Source of the DNA: a virus
IMG/VR virus record: IMGVR_UViG_3300006737_000121
Location: 1-29,359 of that record
Direction: 5' to 3' (one strand)
DNA length: 29,359 nucleotides
A program made the position numbers and the translations under genes. Numbering within the stretch: the stretch's first letter is position 1; every line of letters begins with the position of its first letter. Positions 1-7,000 of this stretch are shown here, one piece after another. The notes under the pieces were generated by a model. It made no database searches, was not told where the DNA came from, and saw only the letters and a program-made list of their open reading frames with translations.

Positions 1-177
1 CAAGCACCTTATCAGGATATAGATAAGGATGAGTACAAAAAGTTCTTGACAAAGATGCCAAAGAATGTAGACTGGTCATTGTTGCAAGAGTTTGAAAAAG
101 AGGATACCACATCAGGTGGACGTGAGTTGGCATGTACTGCAGGTGTGTGTGAAGTAGTAGATTTAACAGCAGCATAG
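1..177 (+). CDS. Ribonucleotide reductase large subunit, C-terminal end (partial)
   Basis: The frame is open from base 1 and ends in TAG at 175-177, leaving 58 residues of a longer protein. The end reads ELACTAGVCEVVDL, with two cysteines spaced CxxxxC (residues 45 and 50 of the fragment). Ribonucleotide reductase catalytic subunits end in such a pair, for example CESGAC in E. coli NrdA, which re-reduces the active-site disulfide after each turnover. The preceding acidic stretch (EFEKEDTTSGG) also fits phage RNR tails. The enzyme makes dNTPs for phage replication. The class (I or II) cannot be told from this fragment. It is followed 13 bases later by the next gene, which has its own AAAGGAG site. 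Confidence 0.75.
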   Translation, partial: QAPYQDIDKDEYKKFLTKMPKNVDWSLLQEFEKEDTTSGGRELACTAGVCEVVDLTAA

Positions 178-190
178 AAAGGAGAAATAA

Positions 191-436
191 ATGAGCCTAA
201 GAGATATGCTAATAGATGCACAGACTTCTTATTTAGTGGGCGGTATTAATAAGCACAAAGCTAACATAGAAGTATATATGAATAACACAATCGGTATCGG
301 AGAGCATTCAGATATTATAGAAACTATAGAACTAGAACTAGAAAAACTATCTAATTATCACGACAAGCTAGAGATGCTTGTTAAATACTTCCCTAAAACA
401 ACGGAGTCTGATAATGCGAAGAAACAATCTAAGTAA
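191..436 (+). CDS. Small conserved-type phage protein, unknown function
   Basis: This is an 81-aa protein with a clear AAAGGAG site seven bases before the ATG. The body is mostly helical and charged (IGEHSDIIETIELELEKLSNYHDKLEMLVKYF), which suggests a short coiled coil. No catalytic motif or membrane segment is visible. It lies between the RNR gene and an RMF-like gene in a run of tightly packed small genes, so it belongs to the nucleotide-metabolism/takeover block. I do not recognise a function. Confidence 0.7.
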   Translation: MSLRDMLIDAQTSYLVGGINKHKANIEVYMNNTIGIGEHSDIIETIELELEKLSNYHDKLEMLVKYFPKTTESDNAKKQSK

Positions 437-656
437 ATATGATGCTCCACTGCGTATACAATACCAGTGGGGCTATGATGCCTTTAAGCGTGGTGGTAGA
501 CTGGTCACTAAGAATGGCAGGCAAGTGTACCAAGAGAACCGTCCTAACCTTGACCCTAACACCATGCAGTATCGTGAGTGGCAGCGTGGTTGGAACGATG
601 CTTACTATGAGAACTTAGATAAGGGTAAGTACAATGGGGTTAAAGGAAGAGGCTGA
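414..656 (+). CDS. Ribosome modulation factor-like small protein
   Basis: This is an 80-aa basic protein. The ATG at 414 is chosen over the one at 378 because a GGAG lies seven bases before it and the protein pattern starts there; it overlaps the end of the preceding gene by 23 bases. The pattern YxWGYDAFKRGG at residues 17-28, a Pro/Asn linker, then WQRGWNDAYY at residues 56-65 resembles the GYxAG(I/L)xGR ... WLGGWREA layout of RMF, the small bacterial protein that pairs ribosomes into inactive dimers. Whether the phage form binds ribosomes is inference. The alternative is a generic small phage protein with the same fold. Confidence 0.55.
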   Translation: MRRNNLSKYDAPLRIQYQWGYDAFKRGGRLVTKNGRQVYQENRPNLDPNTMQYREWQRGWNDAYYENLDKGKYNGVKGRG

Positions 657-678
657 ACAGTGGATGAAGGAGAGGTAC

Positions 679-1017
679 ATGAGTAATATTACAGCAACGG
701 AGTACCAAAGACGGGCTTCAGAAACGGCAATATACCCAGATAATAAAGCATTAGAATATCTAACATTGGGATTGGCTGGCGAGGCTGGTGAGATTGCTAA
801 CAAAGCAAAGAAGCTAATACGTGACGGTGCAGATAGAGAAGAACATCACGCTAAACTAAATGCTATTGGTCACGAGATTGGGGATGTTATGTGGTATTGC
901 GCTATGCTTGCTAAAGAAGTGGACATGAACCTTGGTAGAATCATGGAAGACAACTTGGACAAACTGGCTGATAGAAAAGCTAGGAATCGTTTACAGGGTG
1001 ACGGTGATAATCGTTAG
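679..1017 (+). CDS. mazG: MazG-like nucleoside triphosphate pyrophosphohydrolase
   Basis: This is a 112-aa single-domain MazG-type protein. The metal-binding signature ExxE...ExxD is present: E35 and E38 in LAGEAGEIANKAKK, E66 and D69 in HEIGDVMWY. Such enzymes hydrolyse (d)NTPs to the monophosphate and pyrophosphate; in marine phages they have been proposed to clean nucleotide pools or affect (p)ppGpp. I place the start at 679, not at the upstream ATG 634, because AAGGAG lies six bases ahead and the family pattern (EYQ..ASETAIYP) begins just after it. The longer start would give 127 aa. It ends the rightward gene run, next to RNR, which fits a role in dNTP supply. Confidence 0.85.
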   Translation: MSNITATEYQRRASETAIYPDNKALEYLTLGLAGEAGEIANKAKKLIRDGADREEHHAKLNAIGHEIGDVMWYCAMLAKEVDMNLGRIMEDNLDKLADRKARNRLQGDGDNR

Positions 1018-1102
1018 GTATGCACCGTTTGTTGCTATCGTTGGCTGGCTCTTGTATGCCATTGGCATGGGGCTGGCTAATGATATATGCGATTGTGTAT
1101 AG
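998..1102 (+). CDS. Possible 34-aa single-span membrane peptide
   Basis: A GTG-initiated frame overlaps the end of mazG by 20 bases and stops with TAG at 1100-1102, directly against the last codon of the opposing late block. After a few residues it has one hydrophobic span (YAPFVAIVGWLLYAIGMGLA) and a short tail with two cysteines (NDICDC). An AGGAA lies 11 bases before the GTG. The hydrophobic character and the exact fit in the gap support a real gene, but it is short, has a weak start and no recognised family. It could otherwise be chance. Confidence 0.4.
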   Translation: MTVIIVRYAPFVAIVGWLLYAIGMGLANDICDCV

Positions 1103-4100
1103 CTATTCTGCAGTTCTTGCAAGTCTACGTCCAATTGCTATAGCCTTTTTTAAATGGTTAATGTCCGGCTCAAACTCTTGCATTTCTATGACAGTGCGTC
1201 CGTATGCGCCCTTATAATATTCGTCTGCTAGACTTGTTTCTAAATCACTTAACTTTCCATATTGAGCACGGTCAAATGGGGTATATGGTTTGCTTTTATC
1301 CCGCCTTGCCTCTAGTTTAGCCAATTGTTTTGCCCTGCCTCTGTACATCTTCATGTACCCATTTAACATAGCACGTTTTTTATTATCACTTTTAGATAAA
1401 TATCTTTCAGAAGTAACTAATCTACTTATTTCTTTTTCTACCATAGGGCCGAGTGCTTTTTTTACTAAAGCATCTGCTTTCTTATCTCCTGACCCCGGCA
1501 CTATTTCAAATCTCTTAATACCGAATCTATCAAACTCTTTCTCAGCAGGATTGCGTAGCGCTTCCCTTCTTGCACCAGTAATCTGACCTATCAATGGACT
1601 TTGCCTGTATATATCACCCTCTCGTGTAGGACTTTCGATAGCAGGCAGGGACTTAGCTAAACCGGGTAAGTCTTTTATTAATGTATTTTTTAATGCACTC
1701 GTAAATCTCTCACTTGCACCAACGCCCTCTGTTTGTTTAGCATCTCGCACAACAGCGGCCTCTGTATCATACGCTGCTTGTATGTCTCTGACTACACGTA
1801 TAGGAGTGGCAGCACCACCAAACATCTCACCTACATAACCACCCACCATTTCAAATATTCTTTCTGTTGTTCTTGCATCCTTTTCTTTTATCAACTCTGC
1901 AAAATTATCTATAACAAAAGAACTCGCCCCTGTTCTAAATTGTGCGCCTGTGAACGCTTCAAAAAACTCTTTACCCTCTATTGGTGCTGCTTGGTCAGAC
2001 GATAGTTTAACAATCACATCAGCTAAAGCTAAGTACGGCGTTAATGGGAAGAAAGGTCTAAGGTCTGTTGTCGTGCCATCTTCATTTTTATAATTGTAGA
2101 ATTTTATGTCCTGATTATCCGCACGATATTTTACTGCAGCATACAATGCAGCCGTTCCCATTATACCCTTAGAAAAATCAGCCCGTGCTTGTGCTAATGC
2201 TTTAGATGCCTTTTGTCCCTGCTTGGTTGCTAAATCAGTTTTACCCACAGCCTTTGCTGCATTAGCCATAGACTGTGTATACTTTGCCATACCATATCTG
2301 TAACCTGCAGTCACCATGCTAGTTGGCATATACTTCATTTGAAACTGCAAGGCATTGACCATAAATCTGCCGAAGGGAAATGCTGCCGTGCCTAGAGGTC
2401 CGGGTACAGGACCAAGTGCTTCATTAAACTTTAGGAAGGCATGTCCTAATCCATCGCCTGCTCTACCAGAACCCGGCTTTGGCATACGAGAGAATGTAAA
2501 TTCAAGGGAGTCTTCTACAGCCTCTGACAAAATTCTGGTTGGCAAAGACCTACCTGCAGCAGCGAACTCTTCAAGACTTTTATACTGACCCGTTTTAGTT
2601 GGATTATCAACAATTACATTAGCCCGTCTGAGTCTTTTGTCTATTGCGTCCGTAAATATAGCACGTCTGAAGAATAAATCTTGCGCAATATTCAATCCGT
2701 TTAACTTCTTAGTTATAAAACTTAATGACTCACCAACACCTTGCTCTTCTAAAGTTCTATCCATACGAGCAGCGAGTTTTGGATTATGTGTTAATAACAT
2801 ATCCGTTAACTCAGCAGTTCCAGTAACATGACGCATACGTTCTAATCTACCAAACGAGTCTTTAACAATATTCCGTAATGCTGTGGTTGCACCAGTAGAA
2901 GCATTACCTGTCATGCCAGCATCAGCCCCTCTTCCTATTTGATACATAGCAGACTCCATTGCGTCTGCACCTATATCCATAGTTAATCTTGTAACACCTG
3001 TTGCTACGTTACGAACAGTGGTGGCTACCTGTGTAACCATCAACGCTCTACGCTCACGGTCTATGCGCTGCATAAATTCATGTGCTTTACTCATTGGCCC
3101 TATGATAGTGTCTGCTTGGCTATCCCCTATAATTGCTTTAGCTAGTTCTGGGTCAATCTCTCTTACTCCCTTTATAATCTTACCTGCTCTACCAAAAGAA
3201 CCCAAGAACTTACCTGCATCACTTACACTAGTGCCAAAGGCATTTACAAATTGCTCTGTGGTTAGACCAGCACGAGTGATAGCATTTTCTAGCGTATCAC
3301 CATCAACATCAAGACCCTCTAACACATCTGCAAGACCCCTTTCTGTGTCAGTCCCACGCAATGCACGGATAGTTTGTTCAGCTACTTCATCCGCGCCTTT
3401 TCCTTTTGCTCTATCTAGCGCATCCGTTACTAATTTACCCACCACCTCTGATGCTTTCGTATCCACGTCAACCATTTCACCAAGGGTGCCAGCGTCAGCT
3501 AGGTCTTGAATTACGTTGGTTACAACCATGCCCATACGCTGCATGAGTTCAGTATTAAATTGAGTTTGAGTTAGGCCACTATCAGCCTGCTGACCCAGCA
3601 TGTCTAGTGTTTGTCTACCTGCCGATGTATCAAATATACCTGAAGCAGACTGAGTGGTTGCTTCCATTGAACGCTCACCAGCTTCTTTAGCAGCTTGCTC
3701 TGCTATTGTTTTGTTACGAGAGGTAAGACCCTTTGCTATTTGATACTGCTTAATACGCATCTGACGTGCGTTCTTTAATATTTGCTCACCACCTAAACCA
3801 CCAGAAAGTTTTGCTCCTAACGCACCAGCACCAAGACCCACTGTGCCAACTATACCAGCACGTAGCAAACTCTTTTCATCTGGCGTGGCATCACCATACT
3901 TCTGTGTAAGCATCTCCACTTCTTGTAGCTTTAAATCCTGCACAGCAGCAGCACCTGCTTCTACAGCAATACCTGCCGCTGCTATCTTACCAGCCTTAGT
4001 GGTAAGCATACGCTTGGCAGACAGCTTTGCTGCTTGTTCTATAGCAGCCTTTTTACCACCAGCTTTGAGTGCTGCTATCACGGCACGTGTGCCTACAGTT

Positions 4101-4816
4101 TTAGCAACCGCACCTGCACCAAAGCCTATGTAGTTGAGTGGGTCACTGATTAATGCCTTACCAAAATCTCTCATGGCAGATATAGAACCTGTACCACCTT
4201 CTTCATAAAACGATGGTAGACGGTCAAGCTGACTATACAAGTAGCCAAACTTCATACGTTGTTCTTCGTTGGCGTTACGCACCCAATCTAACTGCTGTCC
4301 TAAATCAATACTATTAAACTCAAACTCACGGGTATGAGACAAGAAGCGTTTTAAATAATCTTCGTTGCTTTCATCTTCTTCTTGTTTGCCTTCCTCACCC
4401 ATACGGTTCTCGCTATACTCACGTAGCATGTCCATATACTGACCATCAGACGCAAGTTCTTGGAACGACAGCATGTCATCTGTCTGTTGCTCTTCTGGAT
4501 TATCATATTGTTTAGGTTGAGGGGGAGATAAAACAGATACGACTTCTGCTTCTTCTTCTTCTGGGGCGGGTTGCCGTTGTCCGGCTAGTTGAGAGCCAAT
4601 GTACTCTTCAAGATTAAATTCTTCACCATCTTCAGTGGTAGGTTCTTCTACTACTGGAACTTCTGCTTCTGCAGTTCCTGATAATTGAGATGATATATAC
4701 GCATCAAGGTCAAACTCTTCTGTTTCACCAGATAGGTTTTCTTCATCCTCTCTCTCATCTTCTTCTTTAGAAAGTTGAGAGGTCACGTATGCGTCAATGT
4801 CAAATGCCTCTGCCAT
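1103..4816 (-). CDS. Large internal virion / DNA-ejection protein
   Basis: This 1237-aa protein is the last gene of the late block. The first about 90 residues are very acidic and hold three copies of one short motif: FDIDAYVTSQLS (5-16), FDLDAYISSQLSG (35-47), FNLEEYIGSQLAG (67-79). A long Ala/Gly-rich helical part follows (around residues 230-350), with stretches that could insert in membranes. The rest is helical and ends in a basic tail. Size, composition and place next to other internal proteins match podovirus ejection proteins in the style of T7 gp15/gp16. No lysozyme or transglycosylase motif was seen. No Shine-Dalgarno is visible before the ATG, which sits six bases after the upstream gene, so coupling is likely. 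Confidence 0.7.
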   Translation of the reverse strand: MAEAFDIDAYVTSQLSKEEDEREDEENLSGETEEFDLDAYISSQLSGTAEAEVPVVEEPTTEDGEEFNLEEYIGSQLAGQRQPAPEEEEAEVVSVLSPPQPKQYDNPEEQQTDDMLSFQELASDGQYMDMLREYSENRMGEEGKQEEDESNEDYLKRFLSHTREFEFNSIDLGQQLDWVRNANEEQRMKFGYLYSQLDRLPSFYEEGGTGSISAMRDFGKALISDPLNYIGFGAGAVAKTVGTRAVIAALKAGGKKAAIEQAAKLSAKRMLTTKAGKIAAAGIAVEAGAAAVQDLKLQEVEMLTQKYGDATPDEKSLLRAGIVGTVGLGAGALGAKLSGGLGGEQILKNARQMRIKQYQIAKGLTSRNKTIAEQAAKEAGERSMEATTQSASGIFDTSAGRQTLDMLGQQADSGLTQTQFNTELMQRMGMVVTNVIQDLADAGTLGEMVDVDTKASEVVGKLVTDALDRAKGKGADEVAEQTIRALRGTDTERGLADVLEGLDVDGDTLENAITRAGLTTEQFVNAFGTSVSDAGKFLGSFGRAGKIIKGVREIDPELAKAIIGDSQADTIIGPMSKAHEFMQRIDRERRALMVTQVATTVRNVATGVTRLTMDIGADAMESAMYQIGRGADAGMTGNASTGATTALRNIVKDSFGRLERMRHVTGTAELTDMLLTHNPKLAARMDRTLEEQGVGESLSFITKKLNGLNIAQDLFFRRAIFTDAIDKRLRRANVIVDNPTKTGQYKSLEEFAAAGRSLPTRILSEAVEDSLEFTFSRMPKPGSGRAGDGLGHAFLKFNEALGPVPGPLGTAAFPFGRFMVNALQFQMKYMPTSMVTAGYRYGMAKYTQSMANAAKAVGKTDLATKQGQKASKALAQARADFSKGIMGTAALYAAVKYRADNQDIKFYNYKNEDGTTTDLRPFFPLTPYLALADVIVKLSSDQAAPIEGKEFFEAFTGAQFRTGASSFVIDNFAELIKEKDARTTERIFEMVGGYVGEMFGGAATPIRVVRDIQAAYDTEAAVVRDAKQTEGVGASERFTSALKNTLIKDLPGLAKSLPAIESPTREGDIYRQSPLIGQITGARREALRNPAEKEFDRFGIKRFEIVPGSGDKKADALVKKALGPMVEKEISRLVTSERYLSKSDNKKRAMLNGYMKMYRGRAKQLAKLEARRDKSKPYTPFDRAQYGKLSDLETSLADEYYKGAYGRTVIEMQEFEPDINHLKKAIAIGRRLARTAE

Positions 4817-4822
4817 CTGTCG

Positions 4823-6307
4823 CTACTTTGGTGTGCCATCAGGGTTATGGGTATCTCCATATGTGGATATCCACTCGTTGTATGCGTTAGAACCGGGTGT
4901 AAGTGAGGTTAATGCCACGGGTGCATTTTGTTTTGGAGTAGTACCGCTTGGCACAAAATCTCTAGGCGGTGGTTTACTTGCTATAGCATCCATAGCTATT
5001 TGAGATAGCGTTGCATCATCAACATCACCATAATATTGAACCATCATATTGTACAAAGACTCAGCATCTTTTGCTTTTCCTTTAAAGGCATCTGCAAATG
5101 AACTAGGAGTTGTATATTTTGTAGTGAGCCTTTTTGCAATTTCTTCAGCGGAAGGTTGCGTACTGCTGGCAGCAGCAGCGGCATCAGCGGCTTGCCCACC
5201 ATCATCTACAGTAAATGAGGAACGAACTGCACTCGTTACATTGTCTAGTCCAAGTAGGCGTGAGGCATCATCGGCCTCACTACCACGAAAATCTCCACTC
5301 TCGTCAAGTATATTGTCTGCAACCCAGCCTTTCTCCCATGCACTTTCTTTTTCAGTCCAGTAGTTTTTCGCATCTGGCCCCTCAATAATTTCGCCATCAT
5401 CATTTTCTATAGTAAATACACCCTCATTAGTTAAATTCCATTTATGTTTTTCTTTTAGCTTTCTATAACCTGCACTATATCCTGTGGATATTTGACTTAA
5501 TGTCGGACCTGTTGCACCCTTTTCAGCAGATTTAAATGCAGCATAGGTTGATATAAGTTGAGCATTTTTTTCTTTCATTGATGTAATTTCTTCGGCAGGT
5601 ACAGTTTCCCCAAAAAGATTTGTTCCATTAGCAATCATATAAAGATTATTACCTATTTGCCTTTCTAAATCTGGTAAGCTATTTGCTAATTCATTTCTGG
5701 CACGAACACTTGTAATTAATTTACTACGGTCAAGAACACCACCTGTTAAACCTTTGATTGCTTCACGCTCACGAGGTGGTATAAGTTTGTTGACACTACT
5801 AGATATACCTTTACCCATATCTTTCATACCGAGACCAATCTTAGCTAAACCAGACATATCTTCCATCTGCACATCTAAGGCTGCTACCTCTGTAGCAAAT
5901 CCTTTACGTGCAGCATCTAGGGTTAGGTCTTCATATTGAGAAAGGTCAACACCTTTTAAGTCAAGATTCTCTACTAAATTATATTTCATTCCTGCATTAC
6001 GTGTCTCATCCATTGATTTTATAAATGCTTCTACTTGGTCAACATCACCACCAGCAGCTTTAAATGCAGCTACACCTGCGGCTATATCACCATCCATTTC
6101 ATCTATCATACGGTCAAGCGCATCATTAGTTCTTCTATCTCGCTCTTCTGCTAAGTCCATTTTTTGTGCTTGACGTGTTTGCCAAAACTTACGTGCAGCA
6201 CTCATTTCTTCATCACGTTTATCCATAGCGTTACGTAAAGACTTATCAACACTCGTTGCTAAACCTGTTACTAGTCCTGTTCCAAAGCTGCCGCTAAACA
6301 ATCCCAT
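4823..6307 (-). CDS. Internal virion / ejection-type protein
   Basis: This is a 494-aa protein with a glycine-rich N-terminus (MGLFSGSFGTGLVTGLA), a charged region likely to form a coiled coil (about 20-80, KRDEEMSAARKFWQTRQAQKMDLAEERDRR in pieces), and a longer helical body. An Ala-rich segment lies around residues 375-385. It shares one base with the preceding stop (TAATG), and GGAG lies inside the last codons of the upstream gene. Its place just before the 1237-aa protein suggests that the two act together as internal core or ejection proteins. The exact role is not shown by any motif. Confidence 0.6.
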   Translation of the reverse strand: MGLFSGSFGTGLVTGLATSVDKSLRNAMDKRDEEMSAARKFWQTRQAQKMDLAEERDRRTNDALDRMIDEMDGDIAAGVAAFKAAGGDVDQVEAFIKSMDETRNAGMKYNLVENLDLKGVDLSQYEDLTLDAARKGFATEVAALDVQMEDMSGLAKIGLGMKDMGKGISSSVNKLIPPREREAIKGLTGGVLDRSKLITSVRARNELANSLPDLERQIGNNLYMIANGTNLFGETVPAEEITSMKEKNAQLISTYAAFKSAEKGATGPTLSQISTGYSAGYRKLKEKHKWNLTNEGVFTIENDDGEIIEGPDAKNYWTEKESAWEKGWVADNILDESGDFRGSEADDASRLLGLDNVTSAVRSSFTVDDGGQAADAAAAASSTQPSAEEIAKRLTTKYTTPSSFADAFKGKAKDAESLYNMMVQYYGDVDDATLSQIAMDAIASKPPPRDFVPSGTTPKQNAPVALTSLTPGSNAYNEWISTYGDTHNPDGTPK

Positions 6308-6792
6308 TATGTTCTCCGTGCCATCAAGCCTTTAGGCTCTTCGTCATCTTCATCTTTGTCTACCATTTCTTTAGTGTCTACTTCATCCAGTGACCGTTTG
6401 TATTGTAAAGCATACTTTGCTAATTGAGAATCTCTAGCCATATTTCTATCTGGATTTTGCAATCCTGTTTCGTATTCAATACCAGCACTATCGCCTAGCA
6501 TCATCATTAATTCTATTAGTAACGGCACAACAAGTAATCCAACGTCAACGGAGTGTTTGCCCTCCATTACACTGCCAAGCTGCAAACTATTAGCTATAGT
6601 TGTTACAGGAACCCCCATTCCCATAATATCTATAAGCTGTTCCATAAACTCTTCAGATGTCATGCTACTCATATAATACTCAATAGCTTCATCTACAGTA
6701 GGGAACTGTGCTGGTGTTTGCCACGGCCTATCACCTAGCTCATGCGTCAAAGACATTCCGGGTATAGGAGCATCAAATAATTCTTCAGCCAT
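6307..6792 (-). CDS. Conserved phage structural-type protein, unknown role
   Basis: This is a 161-aa acidic protein opening with ELFDAPIPGMSLTHELGDRPW and carrying GVPVTTIANSLQLGSVMEGKHSVDVG, followed by a hydrophobic stretch (LLVVPLLIELMMMLGDSAGI). From memory this opening and the MEGKHSxDVG stretch recur in marine phage virion genes of unknown role. The ATG overlaps the end of the upstream gene by eight bases. The nearest AGGG is 12 bases upstream, so it is probably coupled. It sits among the ejection proteins. Confidence 0.6.
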   Translation of the reverse strand: MAEELFDAPIPGMSLTHELGDRPWQTPAQFPTVDEAIEYYMSSMTSEEFMEQLIDIMGMGVPVTTIANSLQLGSVMEGKHSVDVGLLVVPLLIELMMMLGDSAGIEYETGLQNPDRNMARDSQLAKYALQYKRSLDEVDTKEMVDKDEDDEEPKGLMARRT

Positions 6793-7000
6793 TTTTTATT
6801 TCATCCCTGTGCCTACGCACAATCTGCATTTGTTTTGCTACACGAACTGCAGGGTTAGATAAGTCTAAACCAGAGTCTATTTTAGCCATACTTGTTTTTG
6901 AAAGCAAGCCACCTTTTGGTTTTTCAGGTGTATCGCTAGGCATGTTCTCTATATCCATATTATAGTATGCTCTAACAACATCAGTAAGCGCACGAGACAT
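6785..7000 (-). CDS. Small basic protein, unknown function
   Basis: This is a 71-aa protein with AGAGGAAACATC directly before its ATG, overlapping the end of the 863-aa gene by 20 bases. The middle (KPKGGLLSKTSMAKIDSGLDLSNPAVRVAKQ) looks partly unstructured and the end is basic. No membrane segment or catalytic motif is seen. Tight packing on both sides supports a real gene. I infer a minor virion or assembly role from position only. Confidence 0.55.
   Translation of the reverse strand: MSRALTDVVRAYYNMDIENMPSDTPEKPKGGLLSKTSMAKIDSGLDLSNPAVRVAKQMQIVRRHRDEIKNG

Noticed and set aside
12-221. Minus-strand frame at the window start
   Set aside because: It lies opposite the RNR C-terminus and the start of the 81-aa gene, both with better coding evidence.
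1020-1217. 65-aa + strand frame across the convergent junction
   Set aside because: It runs deep into the antisense of the ejection gene and has no ribosome site; the shorter GTG frame 998-1102 fits the gap better.
3018-3509. Long + strand frame opposite the ejection protein gene
   Set aside because: It mirrors the Ala/Ser-rich codons of the real minus-strand gene, has no ribosome site and reads as low-complexity Ser/Ala/Val/Pro. Similar shadows at 18004-18408, 15252-15482, 28411-28755 and elsewhere were left out for the same reason.
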